A program made the position numbers and the translations under genes. A stretch of 64,000 nucleotides of DNA, from assembly GCF_021462415.1 (NCBI RefSeq), contig NZ_JAKEDS010000001.1, forward strand, positions 1,584,273 through 1,648,272. Reading direction: 5' to 3'. Below are positions 42,970 through 51,589 of the stretch, piece by piece; the stretch's first letter is position 1; each line of letters starts with the position of its first letter. The notes beneath the pieces are model-generated. The model saw only the letters and a list, made by a program, of their open reading frames with translations. It ran no database searches and had not been told where the DNA came from. The DNA is from Rhodohalobacter sp. 614A (GTDB lineage: Bacteria; Bacteroidota; Rhodothermia; Balneolales; Balneolaceae).

Positions 42970-44088
42970 ATGAAATTTGAAACGCTGGCTATACACGCAG
43001 GACTTGATATTGGTAATCCCTCAAAAGCCATTATCCCCCCCATCTCTCCAAGTACAATTTTTGAGATTGATGAAACCGGATTAAAAGAAGGAGATTTTCA
43101 TTATACGCGGCTACAGAATCCGAATCGCCAGCAGTTTGAACATGTAATTGCTGCGCTCGAAGGGGGAGAAGCTGCGGCCGCTTTTTCATCCGGAATTGCC
43201 GCTGCGGCAGCAATTTTACAATCATTGGAAACCGGCGATCATGTGATTATTCCCGAAGATGTATATGCCGGGAACCGGAAGATGGTAACATCAGTTATGA
43301 GCCACTGGGGGCTGGAATCCGATTTTATAGACATGACGGATCTGGAGAATATTGAATCGCATATCAGGCCGAATACAAAAATTATCTGGATTGAGACGCC
43401 CTCAAATCCGTTAATGCGAATTACAGATATTGCTGCTGTAGCCGAATTGGCAAAGTCGAATAACATCCGAACCGTTGCGGATAACACCTGGCCGACGCCG
43501 GTGAATCAGCTTCCTCTTGAATTGGGAATCGATCTGGTTCTTCACTCCACTTCCAAATATTTTGGCGGCCACAGTGATATTCTGGGCGGAGCCGTCATTT
43601 CAAAAAAACATGATGAATTTTTTGATCGGGTTTTAACGGTTCAAAAAATGGGCGGAGCCGTTCCCTCACCGCATGATTGCTGGCTGCTGAGCCGTAGTAC
43701 CCGAACGCTTTCCTACCGGATGAAAGGCCACAACGAGCATGCCGAAAAAGTGGCGGCTTTCCTGGTAGATCATCCGAAAATTGCGGATGTATTTTATCCC
43801 GGTTTGGAATCTAACAAAGGCCATGAAATTGCCAAAAAACAGATGAAAGGATTCGGTGGGATGATTTCATTCTTGGTTGATGGTGATTACGATGAGACAA
43901 TCAAAGTCGTGGGACGCACGAAACTGGTCAAACGTGCCACAAGTCTTGGCGGCGTGGAGACGACTTGGGAACACCGAAGAAGCAGCGAAGGTGAAGGATC
44001 CGTATCGCCGGAAAACATGGTTCGAATCAGTGTGGGCCTCGAACACCCGGATGATATTATTGAGGATCTGGAGCAGGCGTTGGGATAG
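42970..44088 (+). CDS. Cys/Met-metabolism PLP-dependent enzyme (cystathionine gamma-synthase/lyase type)
   Basis: A 372-residue fold-type-I PLP enzyme. The ATG at 42970 gives the usual start MKFETLAIHAGLD; the longer frame to 42904 adds unconserved residues. Landmarks are the YTRLQNPNRQQFE tyrosine-arginine loop, SSGIAAAAAIL, WIETPSNP, DNTWPTPV, and the PLP lysine in LHSTSKYFGGHSD. The terminal VRISVGLEHPDDIIEDLEQAL is standard. Cystathionine gamma-synthase, gamma-lyase or methionine gamma-lyase cannot be told apart with confidence. Being placed behind OsmC suggests a desulfhydrase-like or thiol-supply role. It converges with the symporter pair at 44201. Confidence 0.88.
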   Translation: MKFETLAIHAGLDIGNPSKAIIPPISPSTIFEIDETGLKEGDFHYTRLQNPNRQQFEHVIAALEGGEAAAAFSSGIAAAAAILQSLETGDHVIIPEDVYAGNRKMVTSVMSHWGLESDFIDMTDLENIESHIRPNTKIIWIETPSNPLMRITDIAAVAELAKSNNIRTVADNTWPTPVNQLPLELGIDLVLHSTSKYFGGHSDILGGAVISKKHDEFFDRVLTVQKMGGAVPSPHDCWLLSRSTRTLSYRMKGHNEHAEKVAAFLVDHPKIADVFYPGLESNKGHEIAKKQMKGFGGMISFLVDGDYDETIKVVGRTKLVKRATSLGGVETTWEHRRSSEGEGSVSPENMVRISVGLEHPDDIIEDLEQALG

Positions 44089-44125
44089 TCAGGTTACAAG
44101 TCTCAGGATTCAGGAAATTTTAACT

Positions 44126-44146
44126 TTCCGAAGGTCTCCTTCGGAA
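44126..44146. other. Hairpin between convergent genes
   Basis: TTCCGAAGG (44126-44134) pairs perfectly with CCTTCGGAA (44138-44146) around TCT. It has no T-run on either side, so it may act as a transcript-end structure in both directions but is not a typical terminator. Confidence 0.5.
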
Positions 44147-44200
44147 CACCCGGCCCGGAATCATTGCTTCAACCAAACACCAAACGTTGGCAAATTCTGA

Positions 44201-45676
44201 CTACTCGCCAGAATTCATAAACTTCTCAACCCGTTCCGGATCATCCGGTTTGGTCATGAAACTGATACTCACAAGAAGCACTATGTTTACGATCAATCCG
44301 TAAATTCCTTCATGCATGGGGAATGGCTTGATTTCAGGGAAGATCAAACAGATTGTGTTTACCAAAATTCCACCGAAAAGTCCGGCAAGGGCACCGGCTT
44401 TGGTCGCCCGCTTCCAGTAAAACATGGCAAATACGATGGGAAAAATTTGTGCAACTCCGCCGTAGGATGCAAGCAATAAGGCTACGATGGAAATCTCATT
44501 AGAAATGGCAAAAAAGTATGATATCAAACCAATGATGATTACTGAAACCTGAATCAACAGGCGTTCTTTTTGATCGCTTAAAGGCTTGCGCACCAATTGG
44601 CTGACACCATCCCGAATGCCAATGGAAGCCGCTGAATGAAGAATTGCATCTCCCGATGACATGGAAGCTGCGAGTGCTCCTGCACAAAACAATCCTACGA
44701 CAATGGCCGGGAGATCGAGTTGCATGAGAATGTAAGGCAAAATGCTGTCGGCTTGCTCTACTCCCGGAAATGCCACGATAGCGGAGAATCCAATCATCAA
44801 AATCGGGACAAGAAAAATCAAAAAAGTGGGATACAGAACCACGCTGAGCCGCAGAGAACGGGCGCTTTTGGCGGCATAACTCCGCATGAAAAGGTGCGGC
44901 CATGTCGAAAAACCGAATGCTGAAACCAGAACCGCAGAACTATATCCCCACCAGCTCCAGGCGGAGCCGTCGGAAGCTAATCCGGGTGCTTCGAGCATGG
45001 CTGTTTTTCCACTTTCCATAATGGCTGTAAACATTTCACCAATTCCGCCATACAGAGTGTTTGGAAGATAAATTCCCAGTACCCAAGCCATCACCATCAT
45101 GAACATTCCCTGGAATGCGTTTGACCAACCGACGCCCATCACACCGCTGAAGTAAACATAGATCAACACAACCAAATAGGTTACACCGGCTCCCAGCCAG
45201 TATGGAATCAGTCCTTCACTAATCACATTCAAGACATAACCGGCCCCGACCATTTGCAGCGTGAGATAAGGAATAAAAACCACCACGCTTAGCAGTGCCA
45301 GCATCACCGACATAAATTTACTGTCGAACCGGTCGGAGAGGAGTTCTGCCTGGGTTACATATCCGTATTTTTCGCCCAATCGCCAAGTTCTGGGGCCGAA
45401 AAAATAGAAGGGTACAATTCCAATCACTCCGTAAGCAATGATGTAAAAAGCCGCAGCACCACGTGAATACGCCCAGCCCGGCCCTCCCAGAAAAGCGAAT
45501 GACGAAAAGATAGATGCTCCCAATACAAAATAGAGAATAAACACATTCATGCTGCGGTCGCCGGCAACATACCCGCTCACACTTTTCGAAATTTTTAGCG
45601 ATGGCAATATGCCTGTAAGAAGAGAGATGAACAGGTAGATCCCAACAATGAGGAGAATAATTGTGCTGGTTTCCAT
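44201..45676 (-). CDS. Sodium:solute symporter (SSS family)
   Basis: A 491-residue inner-membrane carrier with about 13 membrane segments. SSS hallmarks include GYVAGDRSMNVFILYFVLGASIFSSFAFLGGPGW near the start, the Na2-site region AGALAASMSSGDAILHSAASIG, and LLLASYGGVAQIFP. It directly follows a small DUF3311-like gene on the same strand (adjacent stop and start), an arrangement seen for many SSS carriers of the YhjB/PanF-like type. The substrate is unassigned. Confidence 0.92.
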   Translation of the reverse strand: METSTIILLIVGIYLFISLLTGILPSLKISKSVSGYVAGDRSMNVFILYFVLGASIFSSFAFLGGPGWAYSRGAAAFYIIAYGVIGIVPFYFFGPRTWRLGEKYGYVTQAELLSDRFDSKFMSVMLALLSVVVFIPYLTLQMVGAGYVLNVISEGLIPYWLGAGVTYLVVLIYVYFSGVMGVGWSNAFQGMFMMVMAWVLGIYLPNTLYGGIGEMFTAIMESGKTAMLEAPGLASDGSAWSWWGYSSAVLVSAFGFSTWPHLFMRSYAAKSARSLRLSVVLYPTFLIFLVPILMIGFSAIVAFPGVEQADSILPYILMQLDLPAIVVGLFCAGALAASMSSGDAILHSAASIGIRDGVSQLVRKPLSDQKERLLIQVSVIIIGLISYFFAISNEISIVALLLASYGGVAQIFPIVFAMFYWKRATKAGALAGLFGGILVNTICLIFPEIKPFPMHEGIYGLIVNIVLLVSISFMTKPDDPERVEKFMNSGE

Positions 45677-45922
45677 CTACTCCGGTTTTGATTTATAATC
45701 GGACCTGTAAAGCAAAAGCAAGGCGATGAATCCTGCGATGGTGCTGAAAATAATCCATGCAAATGATAGCGGAAATCCCAGGATAAATGGTGTCGCAGAG
45801 GAGAAAATCGTGTATCCCGGCCAGATAATCATGAGGGAAATCAAGGTCATCATGATGCAAAAAATGACTCTCGAAGTGCGATAGGATGATGAATTGTCTG
45901 TACCGTTACGGTTTTTAACCAC
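45677..45922 (-). CDS. DUF3311-like small membrane partner of the symporter
   Basis: From GTG 45922 the product has 81 residues with two hydrophobic helices (FCIMMTLISLMIIWPGYTIF, FAWIIFSTIAGFIALLLLY). Size and layout match DUF3311 proteins, which are commonly encoded beside SSS carriers. The same frame extends to an ATG at 46090, but that would add 56 unconserved residues and make it overlap the priA start codon, leaving no room for either promoter. The GTG start is therefore preferred, with modest certainty. It ends exactly where the symporter starts. Confidence 0.65.
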   Translation of the reverse strand: MVKNRNGTDNSSSYRTSRVIFCIMMTLISLMIIWPGYTIFSSATPFILGFPLSFAWIIFSTIAGFIALLLLYRSDYKSKPE

Positions 45923-46088
45923 GCCTTTTAATGAGTTATTAAGGATTGAATTCAGCGTGAATATAGTTTTTAAAAGCTTAAACTGAAAGATCCCGAAAGT
46001 TTTCAAAATTTTTAAAAAGTTGTCCGGTGACTCCTTATTGCTGAAGATTCTATTCAACTTTTCCTGCCAGATTCCATAGCTTTCCACC

Positions 46089-48515
46089 ATGCCAAAAACC
46101 TACGTTGATATCGCATTTCCAACGGCCGTTCGCCGATTGTTTACCTATCATATTTCTGATTCTCAGAACATTCAGCCGGGCATGAGGGTTTGGGTTCCTC
46201 TGCGAAAGGAATTTGCAATCGGGATGGCTGTGCAGGTTCACACTCGAAAACCGGATTTTAAAACCAAATGTGTTGAACAGGTTTTGGATGAAGAACCAAT
46301 CATGGATCAAACCATACTTCAATTGACAGAGTGGATTCATCGGTTTTACTATTGCAGTTGGGGCGAGGCCATTCAGGCGGCACTTCCGGTTGGGCTGAAT
46401 TTTACGTCGGAGAAAAAATTGAGGGTAAAGAAAACGGATCGCGATTCACTTACTCAAAAAGAGAGAGAACTTCTTGGGGATTTGGAATCCGGGGATTACA
46501 CATTACAAAATGCCCGAAAACGATGGCGAGACGGATCAGAAAAAAAAATCCTGAAAAAAATCATCAAACTGGGTTGGGTGGAAGTGTGGGAGCAACCCCG
46601 GCAGCGGGTGGATTATAAAACGGCAAAACACTGGCGGATTTCGGATTCCATCCATCCGGAGGAAATTTTGGACGAACTTTCTGAAAAAGAACAGGCCAAA
46701 AAATGGGTGCAGGCGTTTGAAGAACTCTCGAAACTGGATCTGCCAAAAACTCATCAGGAGCTTTTGAGCGACGAACTTTTTACGTCTTATACGCTGAATC
46801 GAATTGAAGAAGAGGGCTGGATTGAATCCGTTGACCTGCCGGTTGAGACGGAATCAAACCACAACGGGATTCATGAACCAAATAAAATCAAAACGCTATC
46901 AGAACAGCAGGGGGTTACTTTTGAAGAAATCAAACAACCTCTTGATGCTCGTGAATTCAAAAGTTTTTTGCTTTATGGCGTGACAGGATCAGGAAAAACA
47001 GAAGTGTACATTCATGCTCTGAAACATGCTTTGGATCAGGACAGGGGCGGGTTGGTCTTAGTGCCGGAAATTGCACTCACGCCTCAAACAGTTCAGCGAT
47101 TTTTCCAGATTTTTGGGGATCAGATTGCCGTCCTTCATAGTCGTTTGAGTGATCGCGAACGTTTTGAAGCGTGGCAAAGCCTGAAATCCGGGGAGAAGCG
47201 AATTGCCATTGGCCCGCGTTCGGCAGTGTTTGCCCCGGTACAGAATATCGGTTTGATTGTTGTGGATGAGGAGCACGATACCTCCTACAAACAGTTTGAT
47301 CCATCGCCACGATATCACGCACGGGATGTGGCGGTCATGCGGGCCAGTATGGAAAATGCAGTTGTAGTTTTAGGTTCGGCTACACCAGGAATGGTTTCTG
47401 TGAAAGCGGTGATGGAGAAAAAACATGAGATGTTGCAATTGCCACTGCGGCCAACCGGGACCATGCCCGAAGTAAAAATTCTGAATCTCCTGGAATACAA
47501 ACACGCGATGAAAGGTTCGCTAACGGCCGAACTTCACCTGGAAATCGAGAAAGCACTGGATAGAAAAGAACAGGTCATTTTGCTCTATAACCGGCGCGGA
47601 TATTCTTCTTATTTGCAATGCGAAGACTGCGGGCACATCCCGCAAAGTCCGCACAGTTCAACCAGTCTGACATATCACAAAAAGAAAAATATTCTGCTGT
47701 GTCATTATAGCGGCTATTCGCGTCGTGCCGATACGCATTGTGAAAAATGCGGATCAGAAAATTTGGTAATGAAAGGCAGTGGAACTCAAAAAGTAGAAGA
47801 AGAGATGAAGGACTTATTTCCAGACGCTCGATTGCTGCGGATGGATCGCGATACGACATCAGGGAAGTTTGGGCATCAGAAAATTTATGAGAAATTCCTG
47901 AATGGCGAAGCTGATATTCTGATCGGCACCCAGCTCGTAGCAAAAGGCCTCGACTTTCCGAATGTGACGGTTGTAGGAGTTATAAATGCTGATACTGAAT
48001 TGGCCTTTCCCTCATTTCGTGCGGGCGAGCGAATGTTCCAATTGTTGAGCCAGGTAGCAGGACGTGCAGGTCGGGCTGAGAAACCGGGCGTGGTTTATGT
48101 ACAAACCTGGAAACCGGATCATCCTGCTATCGAGTGTGCGCGAACACACGATTTTAAAACATTTGCCAAATATGAACTGGCTGACCGCGAAATGCTGGAA
48201 TTTCCACCTTACTCAAGAATGATTGTATTCCAGTTTAAGGCAAAGAGTTTATCGAAAGTGCAATTGGTGGCAAATCGTTTTTGTGATGCCATGAGAAAAG
48301 TAACGGGTGAGGCTTCCGTTATGGGACCGTCACCGTCGGTGATTGAATGGATGAACGGGCAGTATCAATGGGAGGCGAATATTAAGCTGAAGCGGACGTA
48401 TAATGCGCATGTGATCGAAAAATTATTGGATAGTATTTTTGAGCAGTACGAATCTATGAAGCCAAAAGGAGCGTCATCGGTGAGAATAAATGTAGATGTG
48501 GATGCGGTGGAATAA
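46089..48515 (+). CDS. priA: Primosomal replication-restart helicase PriA
   Basis: An 808-residue 3'-5' DNA helicase that restarts stalled forks. The N-terminal DNA-binding part has VDIAFPTAVRRLFTYH and WVPLRKEFAIGMAV. The helicase core has Walker A LYGVTGSGKTEVYIH, DEEHDTSYKQ, GSATPG, and motif V/VI VAKGLDFPNVTVV and QVAGRAGRAE. The zinc module (511-554) keeps the exact spacing of eight metal-site positions. But only C511, C514, C538, C551 and C554 are cysteine; 520, 523 and 541 are serine. One site (first and last pairs) can be intact, while the second cannot be a four-cysteine site. It diverges from the DUF3311/symporter pair. Confidence 0.95.
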   Translation: MPKTYVDIAFPTAVRRLFTYHISDSQNIQPGMRVWVPLRKEFAIGMAVQVHTRKPDFKTKCVEQVLDEEPIMDQTILQLTEWIHRFYYCSWGEAIQAALPVGLNFTSEKKLRVKKTDRDSLTQKERELLGDLESGDYTLQNARKRWRDGSEKKILKKIIKLGWVEVWEQPRQRVDYKTAKHWRISDSIHPEEILDELSEKEQAKKWVQAFEELSKLDLPKTHQELLSDELFTSYTLNRIEEEGWIESVDLPVETESNHNGIHEPNKIKTLSEQQGVTFEEIKQPLDAREFKSFLLYGVTGSGKTEVYIHALKHALDQDRGGLVLVPEIALTPQTVQRFFQIFGDQIAVLHSRLSDRERFEAWQSLKSGEKRIAIGPRSAVFAPVQNIGLIVVDEEHDTSYKQFDPSPRYHARDVAVMRASMENAVVVLGSATPGMVSVKAVMEKKHEMLQLPLRPTGTMPEVKILNLLEYKHAMKGSLTAELHLEIEKALDRKEQVILLYNRRGYSSYLQCEDCGHIPQSPHSSTSLTYHKKKNILLCHYSGYSRRADTHCEKCGSENLVMKGSGTQKVEEEMKDLFPDARLLRMDRDTTSGKFGHQKIYEKFLNGEADILIGTQLVAKGLDFPNVTVVGVINADTELAFPSFRAGERMFQLLSQVAGRAGRAEKPGVVYVQTWKPDHPAIECARTHDFKTFAKYELADREMLEFPPYSRMIVFQFKAKSLSKVQLVANRFCDAMRKVTGEASVMGPSPSVIEWMNGQYQWEANIKLKRTYNAHVIEKLLDSIFEQYESMKPKGASSVRINVDVDAVE

Positions 48516-48618
48516 GGAAATAGCACTGTCACAGTGAGAGTGTCATCTGTCTTCCGAGAAACTTTTTTGATGCAGTTCAATTAAAAACGGTGATCTGCCA
48601 AAAAAAAAAGGAGCTCAC

Positions 48619-49338
48619 ATGAGATATAGAATTCAATTACTATTTCTTCTAATAGGTAGTGTTTTGATTGGGTGTAACCCAAAATACTATGTACCCAATA
48701 CACAAAATGTTCCGGTTATCACATCCAAGGGACAGACGGATCTGACCGCTGCGGGAAATGCAAATCAATTGGAGTTTTTGGGAGCCTATGGGCTTACGAA
48801 GAATATAGCTATTCAAGTGAACGCTACACGTTTTTCACCAGGTACGGAGGATAATGGTGATGGAGGAACGGGAAATTTTGTAGAAGCCGGCATTGGATAT
48901 TACACGAATATCAGCCCATCGTTTGTATTTAGTACATATGGACTTGCGGGAGTGGGTTCAATAGAGAATCAATTTCCCAGAACGGTGGACGAAAATCCGG
49001 CTACAACCGGGAATATATCTGCAAATGCTACACGGTTTGGTGTTCAACCTGTATTAACCTATCATAGCAAATATGTATCTGTTTCCGGCTCCACCCGGCT
49101 GATGAATCTCAATTATTCAAATGTTGAGGGGAATTTGATTTTTGATGGAGAAGATCAAGTAAACTATTTAACGGAGAACCGTTCGAATATTCTTCTTGAA
49201 CCTGGAATTACAGTTCGCGGAGGCTTGGAAAGAATTAAACTTCAATTGCAATTGCTTCAAAGCATTAACCTCTCGAATAGTGATTTCAAACAGGACAATA
49301 CTCTCCTGACAATAGGAGTAAATTTCAGGTTTGAATAG
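48619..49338 (+). CDS. Outer-membrane-type lipoprotein/beta-barrel, unknown
   Basis: A 239-residue protein with a lipobox-like signal (FLLIGSVLIGC, Cys19) and then strands with alternating pattern: VPVITSKGQTDLTAAGNANQ, LEFLGAYGLTKNIAIQVNATRF, and a terminal LLTIGVNFRFE. It resembles small 8- to 10-strand barrels of Bacteroidota. GGAG at 48610-48613 precedes the ATG. No family name is certain. Confidence 0.7.
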   Translation: MRYRIQLLFLLIGSVLIGCNPKYYVPNTQNVPVITSKGQTDLTAAGNANQLEFLGAYGLTKNIAIQVNATRFSPGTEDNGDGGTGNFVEAGIGYYTNISPSFVFSTYGLAGVGSIENQFPRTVDENPATTGNISANATRFGVQPVLTYHSKYVSVSGSTRLMNLNYSNVEGNLIFDGEDQVNYLTENRSNILLEPGITVRGGLERIKLQLQLLQSINLSNSDFKQDNTLLTIGVNFRFE

Positions 49339-49393
49339 TTTCTTTGTATCAGTACAAACAGATGAAATTTCAAAAGGGAAATTGAGGAAAAAA

Positions 49394-49732
49394 TTAATTC
49401 CAGAATTTCAAATACCCAATCTCTTCAAAAATCCATCTCGTAAATTTTTTCCCTTTAAACCAACCGAAGAGAGCACAAAGCCCCAGGAATGCCAGGAAGT
49501 AGGGATTTTTGAACCAATAAAAAGCATGCCCAATGGAAACCACCACAAATATTTTGGCTCCGTAGAAGAATACATGGAAGAGAGCGATACCTAATACAAC
49601 GGAGGTTAAGGCATTTCTGAATCGCTCCGTGAGTGTCGGCCTTTCTTCGGGCGGACCAAAGTTCTTTTCGAATTCATCGAAATAAGGAAGCGGGTCTTTT
49701 ATGTTTCTCATTGGAGCCATAAATCTTTCCAA
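49394..49732 (-). CDS. Small membrane protein, unknown
   Basis: A 112-residue protein with a polar N-terminal third (DPLPYFDEFEKNFGPPEERPT) and two or three hydrophobic helices (NALTSVVLGIALFHVFFYGAKIFVVVSIG, YFLAFLGLCALFGWF), ending in a basic/aromatic tail. An open frame on the other strand (49331-49594) has low-complexity Lys/Pro-rich residues and is rejected. No family is recognised. Confidence 0.6.
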   Translation of the reverse strand: MERFMAPMRNIKDPLPYFDEFEKNFGPPEERPTLTERFRNALTSVVLGIALFHVFFYGAKIFVVVSIGHAFYWFKNPYFLAFLGLCALFGWFKGKKFTRWIFEEIGYLKFWN

Positions 49733-49740
49733 AAGATGGA

Positions 49741-49755
49741 CAAGCTAAACGCTTG
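49741..49755. repeat. Short hairpin repeat CAAGC-N5-GCTTG
   Basis: CAAGCTAAACGCTTG is a small inverted repeat. A close relative, CAAGCGAGACGCTTG, occurs at 54294-54308. Both lie at the 3' end of a gene, suggesting copies of an interspersed intergenic element. Confidence 0.4.
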
Positions 49756-49799
49756 CAGCAGAATGATGTGTCTTAAATTTCAAGGCTAAAGACTTTGTT

Positions 49800-50678
49800 T
49801 TATACATCACAAATCTCAACTCCCTGTTCGAGAGCAGCCATCTTATCATCCCAGGTTGGAATAAACTCCTGGCCGATATAACCGTCATAACCCGTTTCCA
49901 GAATAGCTTCAACAATAGCGGGATAGTAAAGCTCTTGGGTTTCGTCGATTTCATTCCGTCCGGGAACGCCGCCAGTGTGATAATGCGCAATATATGGATG
50001 ATAATCGCGGATGGTTCGGATTACGTCGCCTTCCATAATCTGCATATGGTAGATATCGTATAACAATTTAAAATTGTCCGATCCAACCCGGTCAACCAAT
50101 TCTACTCCCCATGCCGTGTGATCACACATATAATCGGGATGATCGATTTTACTGTTCAGCAATTCCATGCAGACCGTCACGTTGTACTTTTCGGCAGTGC
50201 TCATCAATCGTTTCAGGCCGGTTGTACAGTTTTCCAGGCCGGTTTCATCGTCCATTCCATTTCGGTTGCCGGAAAAACAGATGATCTTATCCAAGCCTGC
50301 ATCCGCCGCGAGCGGGATCACTTCTTCATAGCTTGCCAGCAGCTCATCATGCAAATCGGGATTGTTGAATCCCTCAACAATTCCTTTCCCCGCTCCCCAC
50401 GGCATGGCACAGGTGAGGCCATATTTTTTTAGAGTCGGCCATTCGTCAGGCCCAAGAAGTTCAATGGAATGCATTCCGAGATCTCGTACTCCGGCGCAAA
50501 ATTCTTCCAGCGGAATATCATTGTAACACCATTTGCAAACCGAGTGCTTCACCCGGCCTTTCAGTTCTTTGCCTAAATAATATTCTACATTTTTAATTCG
50601 ATCGAGAAAACCGGCCACTACACTCGAACCCATCATGGCACTCATCACATTGATTGCTTTTCGTCTGGTTATATTCAT
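49800..50678 (-). CDS. Secreted TIM-barrel hydroxypyruvate isomerase-like protein
   Basis: A 292-residue sugar phosphate isomerase/epimerase-type TIM barrel with a twin-arginine start (NITRRKAINVMSAMM). Metal-site motifs are seen in CMELLNSKIDHPDYMCDH, FKLLYDIYHMQIMEGD, YHTGGVPGRNEIDETQE and GYIGQEFIPT, the hydroxypyruvate isomerase order. It is monocistronic. It is a relative of the 30153-31094 protein, but the two are not near-identical, so the family has diverged in this genome. The true substrate is unknown. Confidence 0.88.
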   Translation of the reverse strand: MNITRRKAINVMSAMMGSSVVAGFLDRIKNVEYYLGKELKGRVKHSVCKWCYNDIPLEEFCAGVRDLGMHSIELLGPDEWPTLKKYGLTCAMPWGAGKGIVEGFNNPDLHDELLASYEEVIPLAADAGLDKIICFSGNRNGMDDETGLENCTTGLKRLMSTAEKYNVTVCMELLNSKIDHPDYMCDHTAWGVELVDRVGSDNFKLLYDIYHMQIMEGDVIRTIRDYHPYIAHYHTGGVPGRNEIDETQELYYPAIVEAILETGYDGYIGQEFIPTWDDKMAALEQGVEICDV

Positions 50679-50892
50679 AAAATTATTTATTTGATGTTAT
50701 GTTTCACAATTCTTTTGTGAAAGTAAAATGGCAGAGGTCCATCACAGGGTTGTTAGTCTCATTGTGATGTAGATTGATCCAAATTGAAGAATTCCCGGCT
50801 CCATCCTTCGGAAAAATGATCAGATAAGAATAATGTAATCGAAAAAGAATGGACTGCAAAAAATGAGATGGTTTGTGAAGCCGGTCGATTTA
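50679..50892. other. Intergenic region upstream of the RlpA-like gene
   Basis: Most of the 332-bp gap between 50678 and 51011 holds no gene. It contains a small hairpin (TTTCACAA, 50702-50709, with TTGTGAAA, 50714-50721) with no T-tail, and A/T-rich sequence before the promoter at 50893-50925. Confidence 0.5.
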
Positions 50893-50925
50893 TTTGTTAA
50901 TAAAATAAAATCTGTGTTACCTTTG
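50893..50925 (+). promoter_or_regulatory. Promoter of the RlpA-like gene
   Basis: TTTG at 50893-50896 and TACCTTTG at 50918-50925 match the -33 and -7 consensus with a 21-base spacer. The leader to ATG 51011 is about 80 bases. Confidence 0.6.
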
Positions 50926-51010
50926 GTTGCAAGAATTTAAAAAACACCGTTATCCAGGAGTAAACGAAAGCTCAAAACCTGTTTTTCCCGCTTGTGGAAA
51001 AATCATTTAA

Positions 51011-51568
51011 ATGATGAATACATTTTGTGCTAAATCACTGTTATTATTGTTCTTTCTTTGGATGGGCTGCGCAAACATGGTTTGGGCTCAACCGGAAGTT
51101 GAGGCAACGTTTGTTGAGTCCGGGTTAGCAAGCTGGTACGGCCCGGGACTTCATGCAAATACAACAGCAGGAGGTGAAGTGTTCGATATGAATAAACTCA
51201 CCGCCGCGCACCCTTCACTGCCATTTGATACGCGCGTGAAAGTCACCAACCTCAGGAATAAAAAATCGGTGGTGGTTCGGATTAATGATCGCGGGCCATT
51301 CATCAAAAACCGGATTATTGATGTTTCCAGGGAGGCCGCTCGTAAACTTGACATTCTCCATTCCGGAGTTGCGCGGGTGAGAGTTGAAGTTTTGGATAAC
51401 GAGATTGCGGAAAATATTCGACTTACCCATTCACTCGTTTCCATTCCTAAAAAAAGTATCGGGCTTCCATTCGGGCTGACAGAGCCGCTTCAAAACGAAG
51501 CGTTTTCCATTTCTGAACTGAATCGGAATTTCCCTTATGCCGCTCCGGGAAATAGCGAAACAGATTAG
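51011..51568 (+). CDS. RlpA-like double-psi beta-barrel protein
   Basis: A 185-residue exported protein with a signal peptide (LLLFFLWMGCANMVWAQ, containing a Cys) and a double-psi beta-barrel (about 37-130). Motifs are GLASWYGPGLHANTTAGGE, LTAAHPSLPFDTRVKVTNL, and VVRINDRGPFIKNRIIDVS with the conserved Asp of RlpA. RlpA proteins act on peptidoglycan glycan strands at division sites. The C-terminus is short and lacks a recognisable SPOR domain. It converges with the MBL gene at 51590. Confidence 0.88.
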   Translation: MMNTFCAKSLLLLFFLWMGCANMVWAQPEVEATFVESGLASWYGPGLHANTTAGGEVFDMNKLTAAHPSLPFDTRVKVTNLRNKKSVVVRINDRGPFIKNRIIDVSREAARKLDILHSGVARVRVEVLDNEIAENIRLTHSLVSIPKKSIGLPFGLTEPLQNEAFSISELNRNFPYAAPGNSETD

Positions 51569-51589
51569 GCAGAGTGAATCAAATATTCA

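Noticed and set aside
49331-49594. Plus-strand frame over the small membrane gene at 49394-49732
   Set aside because: The plus-strand product is a Lys/Pro/Glu-rich shadow, whereas the minus-strand product has sensible membrane helices.
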